Below are positions 1-7,537 of a stretch of DNA of 35,653 bases, piece after piece. Position 1 is the stretch's first letter; every line of letters begins with the position of its first letter. A program made the translations under genes and the position numbers. A model generated the notes under the pieces. That model had not been told where the DNA came from. It did not search any database and was given only the letters and a program-made list of their open reading frames with translations. The stretch is taken from NCBI GenBank assembly GCA_016284875.1, contig JAEEPS010000027.1, forward strand, positions 1 to 35,653. Direction: 5' to 3'. Source of the stretch: Salinivirgaceae bacterium. Its GTDB lineage: Bacteria > Bacteroidota > Bacteroidia > Bacteroidales > SZUA-534.

Positions 1-877
1 GGAACACCGACACGGCAAGGCAGACAGAGTGCTGCGCACGAAGTTTGCGAGCCACGGCCACGGCGTAATCTGAAATGTAAGATTCAAGCGTGGCGAAGTC
101 ACTTGTCATATAGGTGAATGTGCGAGAGTGGCAAATGGACTGCTGATGCTCTGGGTTGCTGATGTCGATTGAGGGAATGCCGTGCAACTCCTTCCATGTG
201 CGAACGCCATTTATATTGAGCAAACGGCGAACATAGTTTTCACTTGCATTGTAGAAATCGAGTGCGGTTTTGATGCCTTTGGCCTGCAGTTTGGGTGCTG
301 TACGGCGCCCTATCCCCCACACATCAGCAATCTGAACGTTTGATAATGCTACTTCGATTTTGTCTTTGGGCAAAACACAAGCACCTTTATAACCAGAATA
401 ATTTTTGGCGTAGCGAGTAGCGACCTTTGCCAAGGTGTACGTATGTGAGATACCACACGAAACTGGGATGCCAGTACATTGCTCAATGTGATGTTTGATT
501 TTCAAGGCCGTATCATGTAACTGTTCCTTATTCTCGATTGGCAACTCGCCGAAAAACTCATCGACTGAATATTGCTGAAAGTTCAACACTAATTCCATAT
601 CACGGACAACTTGCATCAATCGGCGAGAAATATCGACGTACTTTGGCAAGTTGGCAGGGAATACAGCCACATTGTTATCGTTGAGCAACTTGGTAACCTT
701 AAACACTGGGTCGCCACGTTTCAGACCGATGGCTTTGGCTTCTTTGGTAAGCGCAAGAATGATTCCCCCACCCGCTTCATTACAGTTAGCAACGACAACA
801 GGCTTACCGCGCAAGTCTGGCCGCAGAGAAACCTCGCACGAGGCATAGAACGAGTTGCAGTCGATGTGCAGAATCAT
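1..877 (-). CDS. umuC: DNA polymerase V catalytic subunit UmuC (Y-family), 3' end outside window
   Basis: Y-family translesion polymerase, which with processed UmuD forms the error-prone polymerase of the SOS response. The reverse strand translates without a stop from the ATG at 877 to the window edge (about 292 residues). The start MILHIDCNSFYASCE carries the first catalytic acidic residue and the steric-gate region. SVDEFF, about 108 residues in, is the second catalytic acidic motif, and a helix-hairpin-helix-like segment (VWGIGRRTAPKLQAKGI) follows. The ATG shares one base with the stop of umuD (TAATG), so the two are translationally coupled. The C-terminal little-finger region is beyond the window. 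The family call is firm; whether the gene is intact downstream cannot be seen. Confidence 0.95.
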   Translation of the reverse strand, partial: MILHIDCNSFYASCEVSLRPDLRGKPVVVANCNEAGGGIILALTKEAKAIGLKRGDPVFKVTKLLNDNNVAVFPANLPKYVDISRRLMQVVRDMELVLNFQQYSVDEFFGELPIENKEQLHDTALKIKHHIEQCTGIPVSCGISHTYTLAKVATRYAKNYSGYKGACVLPKDKIEVALSNVQIADVWGIGRRTAPKLQAKGIKTALDFYNASENYVRRLLNINGVRTWKELHGIPSIDISNPEHQQSICHSRTFTYMTSDFATLESYISDYAVAVARKLRAQHSVCLAVSVF

Positions 878-1317
878 TAGGCTTTCTTTTTGATTACCCA
901 CGTAACGACACCGAAAATGGAAAGTTCATTTGGATTGTCCACTTCGATGGGCTTGTACTTCTTATTACCTGACATTAGCAAAACCTTGCCATCCTGTTGA
1001 ACAATGCGCTTCAGCGCGAACTCGCCATTATACATACAGATTGACAGATTCTTATCGGTTGGCAACAACTCCCTATCGACCACAAGCAAATCACCTTCCT
1101 CTACGCCTTCGTCAATCATACTATCGCCGACAACCCGAACAATATACGATGCGGCTGGGTGCTTAATCAATTCCACATTCAAATCGATGGGCTGCTGCAT
1201 ATAAGCATCATCGACAGGGATCAGAAAACCCGCGTGTACTGGCGAATTGGCTAAACCAATCAACGGCTTTGTGTCGGTGGCCAGTGGGTAGAACTCGAAA
1301 ATCTGCTTCTTTTTCAT
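877..1317 (-). CDS. umuD: UmuD-like S24 peptidase (LexA/UmuD family)
   Basis: Self-cleaving accessory subunit of polymerase V. The 146-residue protein has the catalytic serine in VVGDSM (S66) and the lysine in FALKRI (K103), the Ser-Lys dyad of the S24 family. The likely self-cleavage bond is A29-G30 in PVHAGF. There is no N-terminal DNA-binding domain, so this is UmuD rather than LexA. An in-frame start exists at 1341, but a perfect TAnnTTTG promoter element lies at 1323-1330, downstream of that codon, so the ATG at 1317 (MKKKQIFEF) is preferred. First gene of a umuD-umuC operon. No LexA box was recognised. Confidence 0.93.
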   Translation of the reverse strand: MKKKQIFEFYPLATDTKPLIGLANSPVHAGFLIPVDDAYMQQPIDLNVELIKHPAASYIVRVVGDSMIDEGVEEGDLLVVDRELLPTDKNLSICMYNGEFALKRIVQQDGKVLLMSGNKKYKPIEVDNPNELSIFGVVTWVIKKKA

Positions 1318-1322
1318 ACGGC

Positions 1323-1330
1323 CAAATTTA
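1323..1330 (-). promoter_or_regulatory. Bacteroidetes -7 element of umuDC
   Basis: On the minus strand these bases read TAAATTTG, a perfect match to the Bacteroidetes TAnnTTTG consensus. It ends only 5 bases before the preferred umuD ATG, which would give a leaderless or nearly leaderless transcript. A clear -33 TTTG at the usual spacing (about 19-20 bases) is not seen. Confidence 0.5.
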
Positions 1331-1513
1331 GAAACAATCACTCCACAAAATCAGGATATGCACTATTTTTTGTTTTACCCTCATATCAAGATTGTAATAT
1401 TTAACCAAATAAATTTAATGTCTCCTTTAATGGTACCAAGCAGAGTGGTTCAGTTCTTCCCCACTTAACACATTTTTGATAAACTTTGAGATGGATGATT
1501 TATCGATAAAAAG

Positions 1514-1521
1514 TATGTTTG
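1514..1521 (+). promoter_or_regulatory. -7 promoter element before RES-domain gene
   Basis: TATGTTTG matches TAnnTTTG exactly and lies 20 bases before the ATG at 1542. A TTTG at 1485-1488 is 25 bases upstream, somewhat too far for a normal -33 box. The rest of the 1318-1541 gap is AT-rich and shows no other feature. Confidence 0.45.
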
Positions 1522-1541
1522 TCATATCATAAGTGGTGATT

Positions 1542-2363
1542 ATGACTTTAGAAGAACAAATAAGCCAGTTGGATTTAAGCACTTATCCTATTCAGGATGT
1601 TGAGAGAATAATATCCAGCATTGGTCCTTTTGGTTTGGAAGTCTATCCCGTTCAAAAAGGCAGCACAATGCAACGAGTTCTGCCCGTTTCCGCTAATGAC
1701 AATATCGATTCGGTGAGCAGGCTGTCATACAATCCCTGCCCTAAAAAATATGGTCGTGCCAATGTTCCTCGGTCACCTATGTTTTATGGCTGTTTCGACA
1801 TCCCGAATATCAATAAAACAGCCAACGAAATGATTGTCTCCTTTTTCGAAGGAAGAGCGTTTAGAAGTGAAATGGCAATATTCAGTAAATGGATTGTAAA
1901 AGAGACCTTGCATGTTGGCTGCATCATTCATCCTTCGATTTTTCCTGGCACGACCAATAAATTCCTAATAACTCTGAAGAATCTTTATGTCTTGTTGTTG
2001 AAAGAAAACCGATACCGCTATCCACATTTAGACAAGGCGTTGAAACAAGTCTGCGAGCAGTTTTCGAAAAGATTCTCTGATAACAACGATTACAACTACC
2101 TTTTCACTGCGTTGTTCTCTCAAAAACTGATTGCAGAGCGCCATTTCGATGGCATTTTGTATCCGTCCGTTCAAACAGGCGGCGACGTGTGTATGAATAT
2201 CGCCTTAACAAAAGATGCCGCCGACATGAAAATAACATTTATGAAGGCCCGCAAATCGTCAATCTACATAGATGCCAATGGTGAGTACAACACATCGCCA
2301 CTTCAAAGAGCAGTATCGCAAGACGGCAAAACTCTGATATGGTCTGATATGATGGGTAAATGA
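1542..2363 (+). CDS. RES-domain protein (putative NAD+-degrading or ADP-ribosyl fold)
   Basis: 273-residue soluble protein with no signal peptide. The arrangement resembles the RES domain, named for conserved Arg, Glu and Ser: RANVPRSPMFYG (Arg near residue 72, Tyr near 82), then ANEMIVSFFEG (Glu near 96), and a C-terminal ILYPSVQTGGD motif (Ser near 209). Characterised RES toxins such as MbcT and Res phosphorolyse or hydrolyse NAD+. Those toxins have an adjacent Xre/MbcA-type antitoxin; here neither neighbour looks like one, so a free-standing metabolic or antiphage role is equally possible. Two GTG codons at 1533 and 1536 give slightly longer alternatives; the ATG is preferred. Family call is moderate, from motif spacing only. 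Confidence 0.6.
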   Translation: MTLEEQISQLDLSTYPIQDVERIISSIGPFGLEVYPVQKGSTMQRVLPVSANDNIDSVSRLSYNPCPKKYGRANVPRSPMFYGCFDIPNINKTANEMIVSFFEGRAFRSEMAIFSKWIVKETLHVGCIIHPSIFPGTTNKFLITLKNLYVLLLKENRYRYPHLDKALKQVCEQFSKRFSDNNDYNYLFTALFSQKLIAERHFDGILYPSVQTGGDVCMNIALTKDAADMKITFMKARKSSIYIDANGEYNTSPLQRAVSQDGKTLIWSDMMGK

Positions 2364-2550
2364 TTTATTTTCAAGTAAAACGAAAGAATTATTTACTCAA
2401 AGATTTATCTAAACTATTGTTAAAATGAAGCGAATCTCGCCAACATTCTCTTCAAATTTTGCAGCAAATATGATGGTGATTCGCATCATCCGTAACTATC
2501 TGATTGAGTATAATCATTCTTTCTGAAGGTTTTTTTATTTTTACGGCGAT

Positions 2551-3132
2551 ATGAATCGCGCACTCAAAATATTGTTTTTTGCGTTGCCAGCCTTGACATC
2601 TGCCTGCACAGAAAAAGTGCCAGGTCACGTTGCGCGATACGAATTGGAACGGCATCAAATCAAGGTTGCAAAGATTCTTGAAATCAGCGAATTAGAAACA
2701 TTCACGGCTGCTGACAGCCTTGCCATCTGCAACAACGAATATCAAAAGCAGAAAGAGCAACTCATTGGTATTCAGCAGAATTTCATCGACTCGCTTGCCG
2801 TTTCCATTGCCGATGCGCACCAAAAAGCCGAATGCGAAAACGACGCCCCGATGAAAAAGGCTATCGCAATGGGAATCAGATCGATGGAAAACAAACGCGA
2901 ACGCGCTCTGCAGATTATCGATGCCTATACAAACCACCCCGAAAGCACGAGCCTGAATTCAATCATTTGCAAATCAGAGCAATACAAGCAAATGGGCGAT
3001 TCAGCCATTGGCCGCATTCAACGCTGCAGATTCGTTGGTCGGCAAGGCTCGCTGCCCGAAGAGACATTCTCGCGCAAATATCTGCTGACCGCTGACGGTC
3101 AGGAAATTATAGGCGAGATTATTGAGCCTTGA
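2551..3132 (+). CDS. Predicted lipoprotein of unknown function
   Basis: 193 residues. The N-terminus MNRALKILFFALPALTSAC is a lipoprotein signal peptide with the lipidated cysteine at residue 19. The mature part is charged and helical, rich in Glu, Lys and Gln (residues 30-125), without a recognised domain. Its last 14 bases overlap the 3' end of the serpin gene on the other strand, so the two genes are convergent with no room for a separate terminator. The 187-base gap before it is AT-rich and otherwise featureless. I do not recognise the family. Confidence 0.75.
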   Translation: MNRALKILFFALPALTSACTEKVPGHVARYELERHQIKVAKILEISELETFTAADSLAICNNEYQKQKEQLIGIQQNFIDSLAVSIADAHQKAECENDAPMKKAIAMGIRSMENKRERALQIIDAYTNHPESTSLNSIICKSEQYKQMGDSAIGRIQRCRFVGRQGSLPEETFSRKYLLTADGQEIIGEIIEP

Positions 3133-4300
3133 CATAGCGTCCTGCAAACAAAATAATATTGGTCTGCGTGTCGCGGATGAAATAGACGAACGGATGGTCG
3201 ATGTCAAAATGCTTTGTTTTAGGAAAATAAGCCCCTTTAACCATCATTGTGGCCGCCGTGGCCGATGCTGCTTCCGTACCCGACTCATCTACTTCAACCA
3301 CAGTCTTTTGCACCACTTTCGACAGTTGCAAATCCTGTTGGCCCGACATTCCCGAAAAATCAGCAGCGCCGCTGAATGCTTCAACCACACCCATCGCTTT
3401 CAGTATCTGCCCGAAATCGACTGACGACGATGCGTTGAACTTCGGTATCGACAATGCAACATGCTCATTGTCAAGGCTATCAACCACACAACTAACAAAA
3501 TCCGATGTGAGTTCTGCTTCAAACTTGCCAAACTGCCCATCAACGGGCATGACAATGAGCATCGAAAAACGGCCGCCTTCGTATGGCAGTTCAACGGCCT
3601 TAAAATCAGCAGTTTCACAATAGTCAAAATCGTCAGTTTTTGACATGAAGGTTATGTTTTTGGTGCTTCCGTCGATTGAATAAAAATCTTTACCCGAACT
3701 GTTTTTCGGCTTGAACTTGTTCAACCACTGACATTTAAAGTTGATGGCGTTGACCAGAACCAGCCGCGTGTTGGCATTCAACATATTGTCGGTGAGCAGG
3801 TTGGTGATTTTCCCGTTGGTTTGTCCAGCCACCCAACGGTTGACTTCGGCGCACGCCTGACGGCAAGCCCGCCGTGTGGCAAAGTTCAACTGTCCGCAAG
3901 CCGCGCCGTAGCACAATTTCAGCGTATCGACAAACGCAGGCAGCAAACCATAGCCTTTCGCCACCCAAACCGAATTGGCAACGGTCAGTTCGCAAGCGCC
4001 ATTGCCGTTCAAACTTGCCTGATACCGCCGCACATTGCCGCCAATCCGCTCTGCGCCTTCAGCAGGGTTCAGCACAGCCGCCATTTCAGCACTTGTAGTG
4101 CGGCGCGCACCTTCTTCAACCATACGCATTGCAAAATTCAGGCTCAACGGTGAGAAGACAAAATTATCGCCCGCTTCGGCCAGCCGAGCATACGCACCCA
4201 TCGCGAATCCGTTCACATCGCGCGACAGCGGCCCAACCCACTGTCCACAAGCCGACGCCGATGCCGCCACTGTCAGGCACAATGCAATTATCCATCTCAT
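3119..4300 (-). CDS. Serpin-family protease inhibitor, exported
   Basis: 393-residue serpin, close to the usual full length. The N-terminus MRWIIALCLTVAASASAC is a signal peptide, possibly lipidated at C18, placing it in the periplasm or on an envelope membrane. The core has NFAMRMVEEGARRTTSAEM near the N-terminus and the C-terminal HPFVYFIRD and FAGRY motifs. The hinge DESGTEAASATAA (about residues 338-350) has the small residues needed for loop insertion, so it should be inhibitory. Counting 17 residues from the P17 glutamate puts P1 at K355, predicting trypsin-like targets. It is unusually rich in cysteine. The start overlaps the pepP stop (ATGA), indicating translational coupling. Confidence 0.93.
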   Translation of the reverse strand: MRWIIALCLTVAASASACGQWVGPLSRDVNGFAMGAYARLAEAGDNFVFSPLSLNFAMRMVEEGARRTTSAEMAAVLNPAEGAERIGGNVRRYQASLNGNGACELTVANSVWVAKGYGLLPAFVDTLKLCYGAACGQLNFATRRACRQACAEVNRWVAGQTNGKITNLLTDNMLNANTRLVLVNAINFKCQWLNKFKPKNSSGKDFYSIDGSTKNITFMSKTDDFDYCETADFKAVELPYEGGRFSMLIVMPVDGQFGKFEAELTSDFVSCVVDSLDNEHVALSIPKFNASSSVDFGQILKAMGVVEAFSGAADFSGMSGQQDLQLSKVVQKTVVEVDESGTEAASATAATMMVKGAYFPKTKHFDIDHPFVYFIRDTQTNIILFAGRYVKAQ

Positions 4301-5706
4301 AACGAAAACGTTTTGGTCATTTCTTCTTCAACTTCGGCAATGGTGGCGGGAATGCGCTGCTTGCCCAGACGGCGGGCGCCATCGGCGGTTATCAGCAGGT
4401 CGTCTTCGATTCGGATTCCGCCAAAATCGAGATATTTGGCCACTTCGGCGTAGTTGATAAACTGCTCGTGAAGGTGCTCGGCGCGCCATTTCTCAAACAG
4501 TTCGGGAATGAAGTAGATTCCAGGCTCGTCGGTCACAACAAAGCCAGGCTGCAACTTGCGTCCCATCCGCAGCGACGACGTGCCAAACTGCTCAATCGGG
4601 CGCGTCTCGTTGTTGTAGCCAACGTAAATCTGCCCTAAATTTTCCATATCGTGAACATCGAGCCCCATCATGTGGCCCAATCCGTGCGGCAGGAACAGCG
4701 CATGAGCGCCAGCGGCAACGGCTTCGTCAACATCGCCGCGCATCAGCCCCAAAGCCTTCAGCCCCGAAGCAATCGTCTTGCAGCACTCAAGGTGCACGCT
4801 CTGATAGGTCACGCCAGGGCGGGCCAGTTCAAGAGCGCGGTCGTTGGTGTCAAGCACAATCTGATAGATATCTTTCTGACGTTGAGTGAATTTGCCACTG
4901 ACAGGGAACGTGCGTGTGAAATCCGACGCATAGCCCATCGGCGTTTCGGCACCAGCATCGACAAGCATCAGCCGTCCAGGGGTTATCGGCTTGTCGTGCA
5001 AATGGTTATGAAGTGTTTGCCCGTTCTGCGTCAGAATTGTGGTGAACGACGTTGTGCCACCATATTTTAATGGTATGCTGTCGACAATGCAGTGAATGTC
5101 GCGCTCGCTTGCCGCCGTCTTTACCAGCCGCATGGCCGCCGTGTGCATCTCGTAGCCAATGGCGCACGCGCGCTCAATTTCGGCAATCTCTTCGTCCGAC
5201 TTCACGGCACGCAGGTCGATGACGGCCTTAATCAGTTCGAGTGAGCACTGCTGCCCCACTTCCGATATTTTCTTGTCGAGAAGCGTTGACAACCAGAGCA
5301 TTGTATCGGTGCGATAAGGCGGAAGATAATGAATTTTGCGCCCCTTCCCCACCAGTTTCGACAGCAACTTGGCCAAACCCGACATCGGCTCTGCGTGAGC
5401 CACACCGCACGTTGCGGCAAAATCGGCCACCGACGGCAGCGGACCTGTCCACACCACATCGTCAATGTCGGCGTCGTCGCCAAAAAGCCACTCGTCGCCC
5501 GACTCAAAATCGACAACTGCCGCCAGATTCGGCTTACGCAATCCGAAAAAATAAAGGAAAGTGCTGTCCTGACGGAAGTTATAAGTGTTGTCGGCATAGT
5601 TCATCGGCGATTCAGCATTGCCTAAAAACAGTCCCACGCCCTTGCCAATGGCCTTTGCCAAAGCCGCACGACGGGCGATATAAGTCTCTTTTGAAAACAT
5701 TTCCAT
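4297..5706 (-). CDS. pepP: Xaa-Pro aminopeptidase (aminopeptidase P, M24B)
   Basis: 469-residue cytoplasmic metallopeptidase that removes the N-terminal residue before proline. It has the N-terminal creatinase/AMP_N domain (about 1-150) followed by the pita-bread catalytic domain. The five metal ligands are all visible: D250 in LMLVDAG, D262 in ASDFTRTF, H345 in HGLGHMMG, E394 in VTDEPGIY and E434 in GIRIEDD. The length fits bacterial PepP. A second possible start lies two codons in. The gene leads a two-gene unit with the serpin, sharing the ATGA overlap. Confidence 0.95.
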   Translation of the reverse strand: MEMFSKETYIARRAALAKAIGKGVGLFLGNAESPMNYADNTYNFRQDSTFLYFFGLRKPNLAAVVDFESGDEWLFGDDADIDDVVWTGPLPSVADFAATCGVAHAEPMSGLAKLLSKLVGKGRKIHYLPPYRTDTMLWLSTLLDKKISEVGQQCSLELIKAVIDLRAVKSDEEIAEIERACAIGYEMHTAAMRLVKTAASERDIHCIVDSIPLKYGGTTSFTTILTQNGQTLHNHLHDKPITPGRLMLVDAGAETPMGYASDFTRTFPVSGKFTQRQKDIYQIVLDTNDRALELARPGVTYQSVHLECCKTIASGLKALGLMRGDVDEAVAAGAHALFLPHGLGHMMGLDVHDMENLGQIYVGYNNETRPIEQFGTSSLRMGRKLQPGFVVTDEPGIYFIPELFEKWRAEHLHEQFINYAEVAKYLDFGGIRIEDDLLITADGARRLGKQRIPATIAEVEEEMTKTFSL

Positions 5707-5729
5707 AACTGTTCAAGTTTTGTTTGGCA

Positions 5730-5737
5730 CGAATTTA
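5730..5737 (-). promoter_or_regulatory. Possible -7 element of pepP-serpin
   Basis: The minus strand reads TAAATTCG, one mismatch from TAnnTTTG, 23 bases before the pepP ATG. No convincing -33 box is present. The spaced direct repeat at 5751-5777 lies immediately upstream. Confidence 0.3.
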
Positions 5738-5750
5738 GGAAAATATTAAC

Positions 5751-5777
5751 CACGGAAAGCACTAAAAACACGGAAAG
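5751..5777. repeat. Spaced direct repeat CACGGAAAG upstream of pepP
   Basis: CACGGAAAG occurs at 5751-5759 and 5769-5777, two exact 9-base copies at an 18-base period. They sit just upstream of the possible pepP -7 element, where an activator or repressor could bind. The function is unproven. Confidence 0.4.
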
Positions 5778-5800
5778 TTGTGGCTTTATGGCTACCCCAT

Positions 5801-5839
5801 AAAAGAAAAACGCCCAATCAGTTTTTGGCTGGTTGGGCG
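5801..5839 (-). terminator. Intrinsic terminator of the InlB-repeat lipoprotein gene
   Basis: Bases 5811-5821 and 5829-5839 form an 11-bp stem (CGCCCAATCAG with CTGGTTGGGCG, one G-T wobble) with a 7-base loop. On the minus strand the stem is followed by TTTTTCTTTT (5801-5810). It lies 19 bases after the stop of the 5859-6431 gene. Confidence 0.85.
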
Positions 5840-5858
5840 ATTATGCGGTTCTCAATTA

Positions 5859-6431
5859 TTATTCATCATGACACGTCCTCAAAGCATTGAATTGAATACT
5901 CTCTAACAGTTTTTTCGTCTGTTCTGATAACTGCCTGTTAATTACAATATTATTATCACTTAATGCAATCGCACACACATCTCCAATTAATTCATCAACG
6001 CCTGTATACTTTTTGCCTTCCCATTTGTAATATATTGTTTCTGTATTAATATCAGAACATATTAGCACTTTAGACAAATCACAGGCATCAACACTCTCTG
6101 AATATTCACACACTTCTCCAACCTCACCCATTTTTTTATCACCCTTGGCGAAAAATGCTATCAGCGCAATAGTTTTATCAACAACAATTGTGCGTGGATT
6201 GTTAGAATCATTATCACTCCACATTTCGAAATGATAGCCTTTATTGGCAGTTGCTACAATTTGAATTTCTGTTCCTTCTTCATACTCACCAGCACCTGCC
6301 ACAATACCCATTTCGGAGTTGTTTACTGACAAAACAACAGAATATTTATTAGAATCGTCCTTTTGACAACCAACAAAAACAAATGCTACCGCAAAGCAAA
6401 CAGTCAAACCAAATTTTATAATATGTTTCAT
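5859..6431 (-). CDS. Lipoprotein with one divergent InlB B-repeat domain
   Basis: 190 residues. The signal peptide ends in the lipobox FVGC with the lipidated cysteine at residue 22. Residues about 30-95 form a single divergent InlB B-repeat (Flg_new-like) unit: the pattern GAGEYEEGTEIQIVATANKGYHFEMWSDND followed by NPRTIVV, here shortened to key blocks EEGTEIQIVATA and GYHFEMWSD. Such domains are beta-rich surface modules. The remaining ~90 residues are unrecognised and have three cysteines (CEYSESVDACDL, LIC). It is a single-gene unit with its own promoter and terminator. Confidence 0.8.
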   Translation of the reverse strand: MKHIIKFGLTVCFAVAFVFVGCQKDDSNKYSVVLSVNNSEMGIVAGAGEYEEGTEIQIVATANKGYHFEMWSDNDSNNPRTIVVDKTIALIAFFAKGDKKMGEVGEVCEYSESVDACDLSKVLICSDINTETIYYKWEGKKYTGVDELIGDVCAIALSDNNIVINRQLSEQTKKLLESIQFNALRTCHDE

Positions 6432-6474
6432 TATTATTTTTTATTAATAAGTAATTGTGATTGAATAACAGTGT

Positions 6475-6482
6475 CAAACATA
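6475..6482 (-). promoter_or_regulatory. -7 element before InlB-repeat lipoprotein gene
   Basis: The minus strand reads TATGTTTG, a perfect TAnnTTTG match, 43 bases upstream of the ATG at 6431. A TTTTTTT run lies near the -33 position, but there is no TTTG. A small inverted repeat, GTGTCA (6471-6476) with TGACAC (6503-6508), flanks it. Confidence 0.5.
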
Positions 6483-6493
6483 ATCCACACATA

Positions 6494-6690
6494 AAAAAAG
6501 CGTGACACTTACTTCGCCTTCATTGGACTATTTGAGGCGTTCGACAACCTTTACTTACTCAACTACAACGAATAAATCCCAAGCCGAACGGCGCGAATCA
6601 CATCGTTGCTTAATTATCAGTAAGTAATTATGAAGATTTTTTGAAGTTGTCGAAGTTTCAAATAGTCTCAAATTAAGCACTTTGCTTTTC
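6494..6690. repeat. Large imperfect inverted repeat (MITE-like or structured)
   Basis: The core arms are 6526-6548 and 6646-6667. Both read GACTATTTGA, then a short variable stretch, then TTCGACAAC, in inverted orientation. A second nested pair, TTACTTACT (6551-6559) and AGTAAGTAA (6619-6627), is also inverted. Weaker inverted similarity (AAAAGC...CTTA) extends outward to roughly 6494 and 6690. A third GGTTGTCGAA lies at 6805-6814. There is no coding frame inside. The rest of the 467-base gap (6432-6898) is AT-rich with nothing else recognised. Confidence 0.6.
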
Positions 6691-6913
6691 CCTATTTATA
6701 ATGTATGCATTACTATCTGTTTATGCCATAGGCAATTGCTTTTAAATATGTCCTACAAATCAATTTCTTACATTATAACCACATCCGCTCAATGACGCGT
6801 AATAGGTTGTCGAAAGACAAATATAGTTTTTTTGTAATTAAGTTAGTGCACTCTTTTTCCCCTCCCCATACCATATATTAAATAATCACCCCGCCACTTT
6901 GCCAATAATCGCT

Positions 6914-6921
6914 TACTTTTG
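6914..6921 (+). promoter_or_regulatory. -7 promoter element before SemiSWEET gene
   Basis: TACTTTTG matches TAnnTTTG exactly, 25 bases before the preferred ATG at 6947. A TTTG at 6898-6901 is only 12 bases upstream, too close for a standard -33 box. The element lies inside the longer upstream reading frame (start 6899), which favours the later ATG. Confidence 0.5.
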
Positions 6922-6946
6922 CGCCCGTTTTAAAAAGAAGCAGAAA

Positions 6947-7201
6947 ATGGAACCAATTGAAATTGTAGGCTACGCAGCCGCCGTGCTATCAACTATCTCG
7001 TTTGTACCACAAGCCGTAAAAACCATACGCACTAAAGACACAAAAAGCATATCGCTTGTAATGTATTCACTTTTTACAACAGCCGTACTATGTTGGCTTA
7101 TCTATGGCGTTGCCACTCACGACGCCCCCGTGGCTTTGGCGAACGCCTTCACCCTACTTTTTGCAGGCATAATACTGATATGCAAAATCAAGTACAAGTA
7201 A
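6947..7201 (+). CDS. SemiSWEET sugar transporter (PQ-loop, three-helix)
   Basis: 84-residue inner-membrane protein with three transmembrane helices and one PQ-loop motif: FVPQAVKTIRTKDTKSIS, with the P21-Q22 pair in the first helix. This is the size and motif layout of bacterial SemiSWEETs, which dimerise to carry sugars by facilitated diffusion. The ATG at 6947 (MEPIEIVGYA) follows an AAGAAG stretch that could serve as ribosome binding site. An in-frame start at 6899 would add a non-conserved, basic 16-residue N-terminus upstream of the -7 element and is rejected. The substrate cannot be read from sequence. Confidence 0.9.
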   Translation: MEPIEIVGYAAAVLSTISFVPQAVKTIRTKDTKSISLVMYSLFTTAVLCWLIYGVATHDAPVALANAFTLLFAGIILICKIKYK

Positions 7202-7537
7202 GTTTCGGCCGATACATATATTATATGGTATGCCGACTGACAACTGCCCGACGACAAAAAAATCCGTTCGGGGCCTATTTTGCCGCCGAAAAGACCCTGA
7301 CAAATGCCGCATCAAGTCGATTTTGCGCCGCGGAAACAGAAAAATCGCCACTCAAAAAACAACTTGGAACGCAAAATTTGGCTGAATGTCAATCAATAGC
7401 CGCACATAGGCACAGCATCGTTTTCAGTTGCGCTAAATATTTTTTCCACAAAACTTTTTTATTTACAAAAATTACTACTTTTACAAATACGGTCATCGCG
7501 GAAAAGATGGTCTGTGAAGGATTAGAATGAATATTGT
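7202..7537. other. Non-coding gap before the CheR-Sia-ABC operon
   Basis: 336 bases. A frame running through this stretch (7090-7530) begins inside the SemiSWEET gene out of frame and has no domain or credible start, so I treat the gap as non-coding. I see no terminator after the SemiSWEET stop. The AT-rich right end holds the probable operon promoter. Confidence 0.5.
7476..7483 (+). promoter_or_regulatory. Possible -7 element of the cheR-sia-ABC operon
   Basis: TACTTTTA is one mismatch from TAnnTTTG and sits 54 bases before the cheR ATG, in the AT-rich end of the gap. The same octamer occurs at 17530-17537, before the operon's lipoprotein gene. No -33 box is clear. Confidence 0.3.

Noticed and set aside
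877..1317. LexA repressor
   Set aside because: The S24 peptidase domain is present but there is no N-terminal winged-helix domain, and it is coupled to umuC.
1542..3132. RES protein and following lipoprotein as a toxin-antitoxin pair
   Set aside because: The second protein has a lipoprotein signal peptide, is 187 bases away and has no DNA-binding features, so it cannot be a cytoplasmic antitoxin.
7090..7530. 146-codon open frame after the SemiSWEET gene
   Set aside because: It begins inside the SemiSWEET gene in another frame, lacks a plausible start signal and has no recognisable domain or normal composition.
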